DNA of 64,000 bases from CAYFLR01 sp964343805 (GTDB lineage: Bacteria > Bdellovibrionota_B > Oligoflexia > CAYFLR01). The stretch is from assembly GCA_964343805.1 (NCBI GenBank), contig CAYFLR010000028.1, forward strand, positions 5,314 to 69,313, read 5' to 3'. A program made the position numbers and the translations under genes. The notes under the pieces were generated by a model that saw only the letters and a program-made list of their open reading frames with translations, ran no database searches and was not told the DNA's origin. Shown piece by piece: positions 1 to 9,720 of the stretch. Position 1 is the first letter of the stretch; every line of letters starts with the position of its first letter.

Positions 1-1359
1 TATATTAAAGAAGTTCTTGATATGGTTGCCATGCAGGAACGAGGTATGATTTTACTTCAAGATCGGATTGGCAGTCAAAAAGATGCTTTTAAATCAGAAG
101 GGGATTATCTCAATGTAACTCAGAGTATGGGGGCAATGATTAATGAATCCAGCCGAATGGTGAAGCATGTGTTGAGTTATGGTTTCCCAGAAAATATCGA
201 AGCCCAGAGTGCGGACATCAATACCGTGAAAAAGGCGGTGAAAGATAAATTTGAAACCGCTATTCAGAAAATGCTTACAGAAGGAATATCCAATGAGGAT
301 TTACAAAAATTAGCTCTTAACTTTGCCTTGCCTTTTTCTTTTGGACAATTGCAGCGAATCTGTAGTGCTTCCGCCTTAGTTCAAGCTGATCTTGGAAAAG
401 ATGCCTATCATGCGCCTGAGATGTACAAAGCTGTTATTTTAAAAGGGGCTTTAGCCGATCAAATAACCACCTTAAACTATTTAAAAGAAAATACTACTAA
501 AGACAACTTGACCGAAATGAAAGGAAGATTTGAGCAGGTAAACAAAGAGTTTGGTGAGCTGAAAACTCAAATTGAGGGATTAAAACTAGGAAAAGAGGTT
601 CCTGCCGCTCCTGCTAATGATTCAAAAAGTGATGAAACTCCTCAAGTTGAATCCGGTTTTTCTAAGCTGTCTGCTGGAGTGAATGAGTCGAGTGATCAGG
701 GGGCAAAAGATGTCATTCATATGACGAATATAACCCTGGAGAGTCCTGAGCCAACAGGTCATTCTCCTATGACAGCAGGAACTCCTGACTCTGATTCACC
801 CGTAAGGACACCAGATAGTGTATTAAGTAACCCGAGTATGGGTCCCCATACCAATCGTCTTATTTTTGGAGTTCAATATAATTTCTATCAATTGAAGGAA
901 GTGGATGGCAAGAAGCAGTACACTTTGATTCCCAAAAGTAAACATCCGAACCATGAGAAGTTGTTTGAATGGTCCCAGCAGAGATTGCGTGATGCGGGTG
1001 AGATTCAAATTCGATCCTTAACCGTGAAGACCTATGATGAGAAAAAATACTTCCTAAGGGCAGAAATTCAAGTAGGAGTCGAGACCGTGACTCATAAATT
1101 GTTCATGAGTTTGAAGCAGGATACTAACAGCTACAATGGAGTACGTTACCATGGGCATTTATCGGTAGAGTTGGAAGATATGAATCTCTCCGGTATGAAA
1201 GAGGGAAAAATCATTGATGTAGAAGTTTTTCCCGCTTCTAAGAGAGTGGAGATAAGACTCTCCTGGTCTGAAATTCCTGCTATTTTTGGTGATGAGCAAA
1301 CTAATGAATTCCCTTATCGAGCGGAATTTACCAAAGTTTATAAAGGGCAATATCAATAA
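1..1359 (+). CDS. Unknown protein, 5' end outside window
   Basis: The frame is open from base 1, seven codons before the first ATG at 22, so the true start probably lies upstream and no export signal can be judged. I do not recognise the family. About the first 150 residues look helical, and residues 155-190 have charged heptad-like spacing suggestive of a short coiled coil. Residues 195-270 form a Ser/Pro/Thr/Asp-rich linker. The last 170 residues alternate polar and hydrophobic residues as in beta-rich domains. The stop lies 20 bases before the start of a lipoprotein gene, so the two are probably co-transcribed and may act together in the envelope. Function is not inferable from sequence alone. 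Confidence 0.7.
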   Translation, partial: YIKEVLDMVAMQERGMILLQDRIGSQKDAFKSEGDYLNVTQSMGAMINESSRMVKHVLSYGFPENIEAQSADINTVKKAVKDKFETAIQKMLTEGISNEDLQKLALNFALPFSFGQLQRICSASALVQADLGKDAYHAPEMYKAVILKGALADQITTLNYLKENTTKDNLTEMKGRFEQVNKEFGELKTQIEGLKLGKEVPAAPANDSKSDETPQVESGFSKLSAGVNESSDQGAKDVIHMTNITLESPEPTGHSPMTAGTPDSDSPVRTPDSVLSNPSMGPHTNRLIFGVQYNFYQLKEVDGKKQYTLIPKSKHPNHEKLFEWSQQRLRDAGEIQIRSLTVKTYDEKKYFLRAEIQVGVETVTHKLFMSLKQDTNSYNGVRYHGHLSVELEDMNLSGMKEGKIIDVEVFPASKRVEIRLSWSEIPAIFGDEQTNEFPYRAEFTKVYKGQYQ

Positions 1360-1379
1360 GATAAACAATGGGGAATAGT

Positions 1380-2612
1380 ATGAAAGCCATTATTTGGACA
1401 ATCAGTTTAGTGTTTTTACTCGTGGCTTGTAAGCAGCCAATTAATAATTCGAAGGGTAAAGCCATTGGAAATTTTAGTAAACAAAAACCAAAGGAGATTG
1501 CGCCCTGTGTGAACGTAATTCTTAAAAATGCCGATCAAGCAGCGGAGCTCCCTTCTGTGATGTGCGTTAAGGATGTGGACGGTCGTAAGAAAGTGACTTT
1601 TGAAAGTTTAGTACAGACCGATACTGGAGCCAGGAAGCTTTTGCTGAAAATGCATGCTGATTTTTATGAGTCTCCTGATAGTATTAGTGTGAGCGGTTTT
1701 GATGGTTTAGAATTTGTTGCCCTGAAGCATGGAAATGATCCCTATTTTCCCAAACAAGGAAGTAAAATTCCCATCAATGGAGTTCTTTATGAAGTGAAAT
1801 CCTCCAGTTTGAAAGTGGGTTCTTCTCCTGATGCAGGTCATCCAAATCAGCCAGCCAAAGAAGCAGCTCGAGGTGGAATTGCAGCTAAANNNNNNNNNNA
1901 AGTGGATGCCCCATTTCCCATTACCACTGAGCAAGACGATAAAGCCTATGTTATGACCACTTCCCAGAATTTTACCTCGCTCAAAGATGGCCATCTTTAT
2001 ATCAAATTTGATATTGAGACCAGTGATGGAGCCTCTCCTATTAATGTGGGAAAAGAGATATTCCAAAATCTCTATGTGCAGGTTGGCGATTCAGATAAAG
2101 AGGTCAAAGTAGAGCCCGTATTACTAGAGGGAGTCTCCTATTTAAAAGTAGTAGCGGAGGCGGGAGATATTTCCGCAGATCCTAAACAGGTTATTTTGGT
2201 TTCTAAAAAACCAGAGAAGGTGAAAGTGGATCGAATCGCTAATAAGATTTTATGGAGCCTCGTGCCTGGCGGACAACCGCTTTCTGATTTAATTCATAAA
2301 GTTGATGAGGGAAATCGATACTGGATTAATATTGACCCTATGCTATCTCGGGTGAACAATAAAGACAATCAATTTGGAGTTTATGTTAAAGTTCGGGGGC
2401 TCGATGGAAAGTTTCATGAAGCCGAGCGGGTTGAATTAGATAAGAGTGGAGATAAAGATTTCATCACCAAAGACGAATTGAAACCTATTATAGAAAAATA
2501 CCCTTCCAATCAACGGCTAGGAATGTATCTCTACCTCCGTGTGAGCCTAAAAATGGTGGACACAGGCGTATCTATATTTCGTTCCGAACTGGTCGATCTA
2601 GACAAAATGTAA
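1380..2612 (+). CDS. Unknown lipoprotein
   Basis: The protein begins with a classic lipoprotein signal: MKAI, a hydrophobic stretch, then the lipobox LVAC with the lipidated Cys. I chose ATG 1380 over the in-frame ATG at 1368 because GGGGA lies about six bases upstream of 1380 and the signal peptide starts there. The mature part (about 390 residues) is hydrophilic and beta-rich, with no motif I recognise. A 10-N gap at 1890-1899 interrupts it. The frame is the same on both sides, so the real gap should be 1 modulo 3 if the gene is intact. It follows the unknown gene upstream and is closed by an intrinsic terminator. It is probably a periplasmic or outer-membrane-anchored protein. Confidence 0.75.
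   Translation: MKAIIWTISLVFLLVACKQPINNSKGKAIGNFSKQKPKEIAPCVNVILKNADQAAELPSVMCVKDVDGRKKVTFESLVQTDTGARKLLLKMHADFYESPDSISVSGFDGLEFVALKHGNDPYFPKQGSKIPINGVLYEVKSSSLKVGSSPDAGHPNQPAKEAARGGIAAKXXXXVDAPFPITTEQDDKAYVMTTSQNFTSLKDGHLYIKFDIETSDGASPINVGKEIFQNLYVQVGDSDKEVKVEPVLLEGVSYLKVVAEAGDISADPKQVILVSKKPEKVKVDRIANKILWSLVPGGQPLSDLIHKVDEGNRYWINIDPMLSRVNNKDNQFGVYVKVRGLDGKFHEAERVELDKSGDKDFITKDELKPIIEKYPSNQRLGMYLYLRVSLKMVDTGVSIFRSELVDLDKM
1890..1899. other. Assembly gap (10 N)
   Basis: This run of ten N sits inside the lipoprotein gene. Ten is a common placeholder length, so the true size is unknown. The frame is conserved across it. Confidence 0.95.
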
Positions 2613-2618
2613 TGAGTG

Positions 2619-2647
2619 GCCAGGGTTATCCTGGCAACTCCTTTTTT
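2619..2647 (+). terminator. Intrinsic terminator after lipoprotein gene
   Basis: A perfect six-base-pair stem (GCCAGG / CCTGGC) encloses a five-base loop (GTTAT). It is followed by AACTCC and a run of six T. It begins seven bases after the stop of the lipoprotein gene and separates that transcript from the protease gene downstream. Confidence 0.75.
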
Positions 2648-2665
2648 CCCAAAAAAGTTTTATAG

Positions 2666-2694
2666 TTGAAGGTTTTTAGGCAAGCATCTATAAT
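2666..2694 (+). promoter_or_regulatory. Sigma-70 promoter, predicted leaderless
   Basis: TTGAAG (2666-2671) and a perfect TATAAT (2689-2694) are separated by the ideal 17 bases. The expected transcription start, about seven bases after the -10 box, falls at about 2701. That is the first base of the protease ATG, so the mRNA should be leaderless. No Shine-Dalgarno sequence is visible before this ATG, which fits. Confidence 0.65.
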
Positions 2695-2700
2695 TGTACG

Positions 2701-4888
2701 ATGGACATATTATATAAACTTGCTTTAATTCTGTGTGGTTTCAGCCTTTTATTCTCTTGCGGTCGTGAGCTGCAACCTTTGTTTGAGCACCCCCATAAGC
2801 CAGGGGAGTTGATTCTGATGCTTGAAAAAGATGCAGTAAAACAATTTAGAAGGCAGGGGTTTTCTGATAGAGCCTCAGTCTCTCAGTTTCTACGCCAAAA
2901 TCAAGAGCTGGGTATGCTCAAATATCCAGAGGTGCTCTGGAAATCTAAAACAAAAAAGAATGCTCCGGTCATGGTGAAGCTACGGGTTCCCTCGCAAATG
3001 GATTTAAACTCGGTGATCAATCAGTTTCGAAAGCTGCCGGAAGTTATCTCTGCTGAACCTAATTATTATAACAAGCTGACAGGTCTAGATGAGGAGGAAC
3101 TATCCACTCCCTCTTCAAATTATCCACCCCCTCACTATCTATTAGGGGGAAATGATAATTCAAACAATAATAATAACCAAACCGAACCCTTTGTGGATCC
3201 GCCAGTGGATTCAGTGGCCTGTGTGGATGTGAGTAAAGACTATATTCCAGATGACCCTGGTTTTACCACCAACCAAAAGTTTATCTATGATTTATTAGAA
3301 ATTCCCAAAGCCTGGTCTTTTATCTTTGCTCGGTGGGAAACCAACGATTGTAAGGTAAAAAATCCTATTCAAAGTGCTTACATCGGAATAGCTGTATTAG
3401 ATTCGGGAGTGGCAACCTACCATGAAGATTTTTATGGAGATGCCAGAGATCGACCGGAAATTGAGGGAGATCCCAGTAGTAACTACGGAGTATTTTTTAC
3501 CAATCTTAAAGAGTTGAATGGTAAAAAAGGGGTGGATGACGACAACAATGGTTATGTGGATGATATCTCAGGTGTGAGCGTCAATAAAACAGATAAGACA
3601 AGTAGTCCTAATGATTCCAATACCTGTGATGGAGAGCCTGATTCTCCCGAAGAGTGGAATGAAGAGAAAAAGGCCACCTGCTTAAGAACGGTAGGCCATG
3701 GTACTCATATTGCCGGTATCATTGCCGCAGGAATTGACAATGCCCCTGAAGATTTATCAGATACCAGTATGGCCGGTGTTTGCCCTAACTGCCGGATTTT
3801 GCCAATAAAAATTACTGATCGAACAGGCTTTATTCCCGATGATAACATTGTAAAAGGATTGGATTATATTAGTTCCATCAATGCAGATGCTAGCATGCAT
3901 CAAGTGATGATTGCTAATCTATCTGTTGGTAAAATGTTAAATTCTTTGGCCATTGATCAGGCCATTCAAAGAATTTATGAGACCGTTTTGGTGGTTGCTG
4001 CAGCTAGTAATGATGACACTGAACAACCTTCTTTTCCAGCCGCTCTTCCGGAAGTTTTGTCTGTGTCAGCAGTAGGTGGTCCTTCCATTGTGAGGTCTTC
4101 TCTTAATGTAATAACTGGTGGAGAGGAGGCGCGGAATGATTATCTGCAAAAAGCGGCGTTTTCTAATTTTGGTAACCATATTGATTTAGTGGCTCCAGGG
4201 GTGCATATATGGTCCACTGCACCATATAACTTCAACCCGGGGTCTAACTACTTTTTAGAATGTGCGCAAAATAATAAGTTTTGTGTAAAAAGTGGCACCT
4301 CTCAGGCGGCTCCTTTTGTTACGGCCATTGNNNNNNNNNNTGGTCTGGGCTTACTTTTTTAAATCAATTTATGGGATAAATAAGGACCAAGGCACCACAA
4401 GCGAGGCTATAACAGAAACTGTGCTAAGAACTCCGCCTCAAATGGTTAGAGATATATTGGTTTTTACTTCTAGTTCTGAAATCTACGGAAAGGGTTATAA
4501 CCATTGGTACAATGGCAATATATATAATGAATCGGGTAAAGTTCAAGAACAACAGAACAATGTAGCTATAGGGAAGCAGATGTTGGGTGCTGGTATCATC
4601 AATGCTGAGAGAGCCCTTAGCTATGATATTATTTATAAAAAGGTGCATGGAGATAAGGAAAAGGGTATCCCTCCAGATCCTTCGGCTGATTGGCATATAG
4701 ATTTACCCAGTGACAATATGCCATTTAGAAATGGATGCATGTTTGTATGGGGATCAACTTCAAACTCATCTAAATCTGATAGAACTAACTCCCCGGGCGG
4801 GAACCCTATATTTTTTCTACTTATTCTTTCTTGGGCATTTTTTTGGTTATATCGTACTCTATTTCAAAACTCTGGAGCAAAGTCCTAA
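2701..4888 (+). CDS. Subtilisin-like (S8) serine protease lipoprotein
   Basis: The signal peptide ends in the lipobox LFSC, so the protein should be lipid-anchored. A propeptide-like region (about residues 25-125) precedes a peptidase S8 domain with all three catalytic motifs: Asp234 in LDSG, His333 in GHGTHIAG and Ser534 in SGTSQAAP. A 10-N gap (4331-4340) follows the Ser motif. After it the frame changes, and the continuation (starting VWAYF) is a normal S8 tail, so I merge both parts; the true gap should be divisible by three. The C-terminus has a Ser/Gly/Pro-rich stretch (SPGGNP), a hydrophobic segment of about 20 residues and a short polar end. This resembles a C-terminal membrane anchor or sorting tail, which is odd for a lipoprotein. 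Target substrates are unknown. Confidence 0.85.
4331..4340. other. Assembly gap (10 N)
   Basis: This run of ten N lies just after the catalytic-serine motif of the S8 protease. The frame before and after differ, so if the gene is intact the real gap is a multiple of three, not ten. Confidence 0.95.
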
Positions 4889-4891
4889 ATA

Positions 4892-6121
4892 ATGGCAAAA
4901 CTAGTCATTCAAAAATATGGAGGATCCTCTGTTGCTTCCACTGCCCACATACGTAGGGTGGCTCGGCGGATCAAAGACAGTCGGCAGCATTACGAAAATG
5001 TTGTAGTGGTTGTTTCAGCTATGCAACATATGACTGATAATTTAACCCAGCTAGCATATCAAATTACTAACCAACCTATAAAACGAGAATTGGATATGCT
5101 AATGACAGCTGGTGAACGAGTAAGTATGAGTTTGTTGGCAGTCGCCTTAAATGATATCAGAGTGCCTGCCGTCTCACTTACCGGATCTCAAGTTGGTATT
5201 CTAACAGACACTTCTCATACTAATGCCAAAATCACAGAAATCAGAGCTTTTCGTTTAGAGGATGAGCTAAAGAAAGGAAAGGTTGTTGTTGTGGCCGGGT
5301 TTCAAGGGGTAAGCTCTTTAAAAGAGGTAACCACTCTTGGTAGAGGGGGGTCTGATGTTTCGGCAGTTGCTCTATCCAATGCTCTTAAAGCTGATAAATG
5401 TGAGATATATACCGATGTGGATGGGATCTATTCTGCTGATCCTTATCGAATTCCTCAGGCGATTCGGATAAAAACTATTGATTATGAAGATATGGCAAAT
5501 ATGGCCTATTTGGGTGCTGAGGTTATGCATCCTCGGGCAATTGCTATTGCCAAGCGTTATAAAATACCAATTAATGTGCGCTCTTCTTTTGACCAAGGAG
5601 AGGGAACAACAATTACCGAGGTTACTAAAATGGATGGATGTAACGTTGTTGCTGTGGTTAAAAAGGCTCATATGGCTAGAATCACTGTGACCGGTTTTAA
5701 AAAGGAAGAAACTTTATGTTCTTTGTTTCAAACCTTAGAGAAGGAAGTAGATCTTTCAAGTTTGATTACCTCGATTGAACCCCAGAAAGGCGGTGGGGCT
5801 TTTACTCTTTTTGTCCCAAGTGAGAAGGCTCTATCTATTCATTATCTTTTATCTTCTGCTCAGGCTCCAATAGGGTATGAAGAGATTGAGCTAGAGCAAG
5901 ACCAGGCAGTAATATCTATTATAGGAGAAGATTTGCTGAACTCGTCACGAGTTCTCTCCAGTGCCCATAATTTCCTCCATGATAAGAAAATAAGTTATCA
6001 TTCACTCAGTGGAACTAACAAAGTAATTTCTCTCGCTGTAGAAGTGGATAAGGCGGATCAGACAGCTGAACTTCTTCATGAAGGCTTTCTTCATGAGGGT
6101 CTTTTAAATCCTATCAACTAA
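4892..6121 (+). CDS. lysC: Aspartate kinase
   Basis: This enzyme phosphorylates L-aspartate in the first step of lysine, threonine, methionine and diaminopimelate synthesis in the cytoplasm. The N-terminal kinase signature KYGGSSVAS is present. GRGGSDVSAVAL (about 150-161) and the EIYTDVDGIYSADP substrate/ATP region (about 172-185) are typical. The C-terminal 140 residues form the two ACT domains that usually give allosteric feedback by lysine or threonine. The length (409) is normal for a monofunctional enzyme with no homoserine dehydrogenase fused. The start lies three bases after the protease stop and only a weak, distant GGAG is visible. No lysine riboswitch precedes it, so any such control would be at the protein level. 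Confidence 0.95.
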   Translation: MAKLVIQKYGGSSVASTAHIRRVARRIKDSRQHYENVVVVVSAMQHMTDNLTQLAYQITNQPIKRELDMLMTAGERVSMSLLAVALNDIRVPAVSLTGSQVGILTDTSHTNAKITEIRAFRLEDELKKGKVVVVAGFQGVSSLKEVTTLGRGGSDVSAVALSNALKADKCEIYTDVDGIYSADPYRIPQAIRIKTIDYEDMANMAYLGAEVMHPRAIAIAKRYKIPINVRSSFDQGEGTTITEVTKMDGCNVVAVVKKAHMARITVTGFKKEETLCSLFQTLEKEVDLSSLITSIEPQKGGGAFTLFVPSEKALSIHYLLSSAQAPIGYEEIELEQDQAVISIIGEDLLNSSRVLSSAHNFLHDKKISYHSLSGTNKVISLAVEVDKADQTAELLHEGFLHEGLLNPIN

Positions 6122-6142
6122 TCATCTGCTGGAATCATCAAT

Positions 6143-7828
6143 ATGATTAGAAGATTACTCACTCTTCATATCTCCAAGATCTTTTGTATCGCACTTTTAA
6201 GTTATGGTTGGACTGCATCTCTATGGGCCTATCAAATGGGCAATCATGACCTGATAGATATATTAGAGTTGGGTGATTTTTATGCAGCTAAAGTAATTAT
6301 TGAGACCCAAAAAGAGCAAGATCCTCTTCTTTACAAACATCTTACGGCCTTGAGACTTTTTTATGAAGCTCGTTATAAAGAGGCTCAACTCATTTTGGAA
6401 GATCATTTTAATGGAGACAAGGGTAATAATAATCAGAATTCCACCACTCCATCACTTGGCTTGAGTAGTAACCAAAATCTAGCCATCATACTTAGAATGA
6501 AGACATTATTAAAACGTCTACAACAGTTTTCTGATTTGATGGAAAAGGGAGATCAATTAAGCAGTCGGTATTTTAAGGTGATTTTTCATCACCCGAAAGA
6601 TCGGTTGTTAGCTCAGGTGATTGCTGATCAGATGGATGAGATTCTGGTCCGATTAGGCGAAGCTTTTGAGTATCCACTGCACAGTTTTTTACAAGAAAAA
6701 ATTAGAATAGAAATTTATTCTACTATTGAATCTTTTAGTGCGGCCACCGGGGTAGATGTTCTCTCTTTAAATGGGTCTGGTACAGTTGCTATATGCAAAT
6801 ATAATAGAGTGATGGTCTCTTCTCCTAGGCTTTATATTTATGGATACCACATAATTCGTACGGTCACTCACGAGTTAGTCCATTTTCTGGCAATCAAAAA
6901 GTCGCTTAATAAATGGCCACTGTGGTTGCATGAGGGTATGGCTAAATACTTTGAATCCTATTGGCAACAAGGTGGAGCTTCTCATCCCATGTCTTTAACC
7001 ACCTCTTCAATCCTTGCTAAGGCCATTAGAGATGATGCCTTAATACCTATTGAAAAGATGTCACCCTCTTTTGCCTATCTCAAAGATGGAGAGAATGTGA
7101 CTGCTTTTGCCGAAGTCTATTCCATGGTTCGCTTGCTCATTCAGCAAAAGGGGATCAATTCATTTAACCAGTTATTCTATTTGGTCTCTCGAGGAGCTAA
7201 ATTTGAAGAGGGTTTTAAAGATATCTATGGTCAAGAATTTTCCACTTTTCTAGTAAGCTGGGAGAAATGGCTAAGGTCTCAAGGGTTTAAAGTTTATGAT
7301 GAACTTCCTGACTTGATTCCCAGGACACAGAATTCACTCTCCCCAGAAAAACAGGCGCAAAAGAATATTGATGAGGCGCAAAAAGAGGCTCCTATTACTG
7401 CCGCCAGTAAGTATAAGTTGATTGGTAATTTGATGTTGGATCAAGCCCGTTTCAGAGCATCAGAGATTGAGTTTGCCAAAGCCTATAAATACGCGAAGGA
7501 AAATTTATCCATTTTGAAAAAACTGGTATTTCTGTCTATGAAAAATGGAAATTTACCGCGGGCTGAGAGAGTTATTAAGGAGGGAAAGAGCCTCTATCCC
7601 GAGGATTACTTTTTCGATTATTGGGATGGGATGTGGAATTTGAAAAAAGAGAGGTGGAAAAAAGCAAAAGAGTCATTCCAGTTGGCTCTTTTTGGAAACG
7701 TTTTTGATCTGAATACATTGAATGGTTTAATGGCTGCGAATCAACAATTGCAGTTAAAAAAACAAAGTAACGAGATTAAGAGACATATTGAACTATTGAA
7801 TCCTCCAAAGAGTGCGAGGGGAAATTAA
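6143..7828 (+). CDS. Exported zinc peptidase (MA-like) with TPR region
   Basis: An N-terminal hydrophobic segment (about residues 10-30, ending near LWAYQM) suggests export. The central region carries a gluzincin zinc site: His243, Glu244 and His247 in HELVH, with Glu264 in WLHEGMAKYFE as likely third ligand. This matches the peptidase-MA-like arrangement. The final 150 residues resemble tetratricopeptide repeats. Sequence between 85 and 100 is Asn-rich. The gene ends 12 bases before the moxR-type gene, so it may be the first gene of the MoxR/vWA cluster. The substrate is unknown. The protein may process envelope proteins, or the TPR part may tether it to partners. Confidence 0.75.
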   Translation: MIRRLLTLHISKIFCIALLSYGWTASLWAYQMGNHDLIDILELGDFYAAKVIIETQKEQDPLLYKHLTALRLFYEARYKEAQLILEDHFNGDKGNNNQNSTTPSLGLSSNQNLAIILRMKTLLKRLQQFSDLMEKGDQLSSRYFKVIFHHPKDRLLAQVIADQMDEILVRLGEAFEYPLHSFLQEKIRIEIYSTIESFSAATGVDVLSLNGSGTVAICKYNRVMVSSPRLYIYGYHIIRTVTHELVHFLAIKKSLNKWPLWLHEGMAKYFESYWQQGGASHPMSLTTSSILAKAIRDDALIPIEKMSPSFAYLKDGENVTAFAEVYSMVRLLIQQKGINSFNQLFYLVSRGAKFEEGFKDIYGQEFSTFLVSWEKWLRSQGFKVYDELPDLIPRTQNSLSPEKQAQKNIDEAQKEAPITAASKYKLIGNLMLDQARFRASEIEFAKAYKYAKENLSILKKLVFLSMKNGNLPRAERVIKEGKSLYPEDYFFDYWDGMWNLKKERWKKAKESFQLALFGNVFDLNTLNGLMAANQQLQLKKQSNEIKRHIELLNPPKSARGN

Positions 7829-7840
7829 CGAGGTGACTTC

Positions 7841-8833
7841 ATGTCAGAAAATCAAAAATTAGAAGGTGTTTTCGACTCTATTAAAACTAAGGTTCCTCTA
7901 TTAAAGCAGGAAATAAAGAAAGCTATTGTTGGCCAAGAAGAAGTGATTCATCAACTTCTTATATCTATCTTAGCGGGAGGGCACTCTCTATTTGTGGGTG
8001 TTCCTGGATTAGCGAAAACATCTCTTATAAATTCCTTAGCAGAAGTAATGGACTTGGCCTTTTCGAGGATTCAGTTCACCCCTGATTTGATGCCTTCTGA
8101 TATTGTGGGCGCTGATATTCTTGATGAGGATGCTGAACTCAAAAAACGAGCCTTTCGTTTTTTAAAGGGACCGATTTTTGCCAATATCATTTTAGCTGAT
8201 GAGATCAATCGATCGAGTCCCAAAACTCAATCTGCTTTACTGCAAGCAATGCAAGAGTATCTGGTGACGGTGGGGGGAAAAACCTACCCTCTGGAAAAGC
8301 CTTTTTTAATCTTTGCCACTCAAAACCCCATTGAACAGGAAGGGACCTTTCCCTTACCCGAGGCTCAGTTGGATCGTTTTCTAATGCAAATCAATGTGGG
8401 CTATCAACCGAGACAAGAGGAAGTGGAAATTGTTAGACAGACTACCTCTAAACAGGATTATGAACTTCAGCATATTGTAAGTAAATCTGAACTCATTGAT
8501 TTTCAAAGGCTGTTATTGGACCTTCCCATTTCTCAAGAAATGGTGGAATATGCCACCGATATAGTAAGAAAAAGTCGACCTGAGGATGAGAGTTGCCCTA
8601 GTTTTATTAAGGAAAATATTATGTATGGAGCAGGCCCCCGAGGCGGTCAAAGTCTGGTGTTAGCTGCTAAAGCCAATGCTCTTTTAAAGGGAAGGTTTAC
8701 CGTGGATGCCGAAGATATAAATGAAATGCTCCTACCTGTCCTAAGGCATCGGCTCATATTGAGCTATCGTGCAGAAGCGGAGAATGTCAGTGCTGATGAT
8801 TTGATAACCGAATTAAGAAGACGATTTGCATAA
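7841..8833 (+). CDS. MoxR-family AAA+ ATPase
   Basis: MoxR ATPases are chaperone-like AAA+ proteins that work with von Willebrand factor A (vWA) proteins to assemble or activate partners. Visible motifs are Walker A (GVPGLAKTS), Walker B with sensor context (LADEINRSSPKTQSALLQAM) and the family hallmark ATQNPIEQEGTFPLPEAQLD. The C-terminal lid includes GAGPRGGQSL. Length (330) is standard. GAGGTG just upstream serves as ribosome site. The stop codon overlaps the start of the DUF58 gene by one base, so the two are translationally coupled, as is usual for moxR-DUF58 pairs. Confidence 0.93.
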   Translation: MSENQKLEGVFDSIKTKVPLLKQEIKKAIVGQEEVIHQLLISILAGGHSLFVGVPGLAKTSLINSLAEVMDLAFSRIQFTPDLMPSDIVGADILDEDAELKKRAFRFLKGPIFANIILADEINRSSPKTQSALLQAMQEYLVTVGGKTYPLEKPFLIFATQNPIEQEGTFPLPEAQLDRFLMQINVGYQPRQEEVEIVRQTTSKQDYELQHIVSKSELIDFQRLLLDLPISQEMVEYATDIVRKSRPEDESCPSFIKENIMYGAGPRGGQSLVLAAKANALLKGRFTVDAEDINEMLLPVLRHRLILSYRAEAENVSADDLITELRRRFA

Positions 8834-9720
8834 TGAATTTAGAAGAGCTTTCTCATAAATCATTGGATCAACTGCAGTTAACTACCTCTCGTTTATACTA
8901 TCGTTTGGCAGCTGGAGTTCATAGATCTCGTAGTTTTTCTGAGGCAAAAATTGAATTTACTGATTACAAAATGTATGAAGCGGGAGATGATCTTAAGCAA
9001 ATTGATTGGAAATTGTTTGCCCGTACGGATCGACTCTATGTAAAGAAATCCAACTTTGATACCTCTATAAAGACCAATATTCTGTTTGATATGAGCGGTT
9101 CCATGGGGTTTGGGGATAAAAAGTTCCTCTGCGCACAAGCTTTGAGTCACATCATTTCACATATAATCGAAAAACAGGGAGATTACTTAGGCCTTTTAAC
9201 CTTCAATGATAAATTTATTTATTATCCACCTCGTTGCAGGAAAAATTATTATAGCTATTTAAGAAAGGAGCTTGAAAGAGTGCAACCAGGTAAGGAAACC
9301 AGATTATCTCAATCCTTAGATTTCCTTTTTGCCCAAAATCTAAAACGGTCATTAATCATTATTATTTCAGATTTTTTATGTGAACCTGAAGAGGTGATAA
9401 ATCGTTTAAAACGTTTTCACTCACTGGGTTCTGAAATTTTATTGTGTAATGTATTTGATCCCCACGAACGAACTATACCTTATGAGAACTATTGTGAGTT
9501 TTTAGATTTGGAAACCAAAGAGTCTATGATCATACAGGTGGACAAGATACGTTCTCTTTATTTAGAAACAGTGAATCAATTTTACAAGGATTGGCAAAAA
9601 AGTTGTCTTCAAATGGGAATTCCTTTTGTGGATTTTTCAACCGAGACATCTGTGGTAGATGCCATTTCCATCTATTTAAAAAGTCGCTCTCATTACCAAT
9701 CTCGGCGGAGTAGCAAGTGA
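8833..9720 (+). CDS. DUF58 protein with vWA-like fold
   Basis: The DUF58 signature YEAGDDLKQIDWKLFARTD lies near residues 47-65. A metal-binding MIDAS-type motif DMSGS follows at about residues 86-90, as in vWA domains. The protein has no signal peptide or membrane segment, so it is probably cytoplasmic. DUF58 proteins are the standard partner of MoxR ATPases. It overlaps moxR by one base and the next gene by four (GTGA), indicating tight coupling. Length 295 is typical. Confidence 0.9.
   Translation: MNLEELSHKSLDQLQLTTSRLYYRLAAGVHRSRSFSEAKIEFTDYKMYEAGDDLKQIDWKLFARTDRLYVKKSNFDTSIKTNILFDMSGSMGFGDKKFLCAQALSHIISHIIEKQGDYLGLLTFNDKFIYYPPRCRKNYYSYLRKELERVQPGKETRLSQSLDFLFAQNLKRSLIIIISDFLCEPEEVINRLKRFHSLGSEILLCNVFDPHERTIPYENYCEFLDLETKESMIIQVDKIRSLYLETVNQFYKDWQKSCLQMGIPFVDFSTETSVVDAISIYLKSRSHYQSRRSSK

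Noticed and set aside
4710..4892. Sixty-codon frame overlapping the S8 protease tail
   Set aside because: It is a shadow frame of the protease C-terminus, with no ribosome site and no recognisable product.
4889..4892. Lysine riboswitch before lysC
   Set aside because: Only three bases separate the protease stop and lysC start, so there is no room for one.
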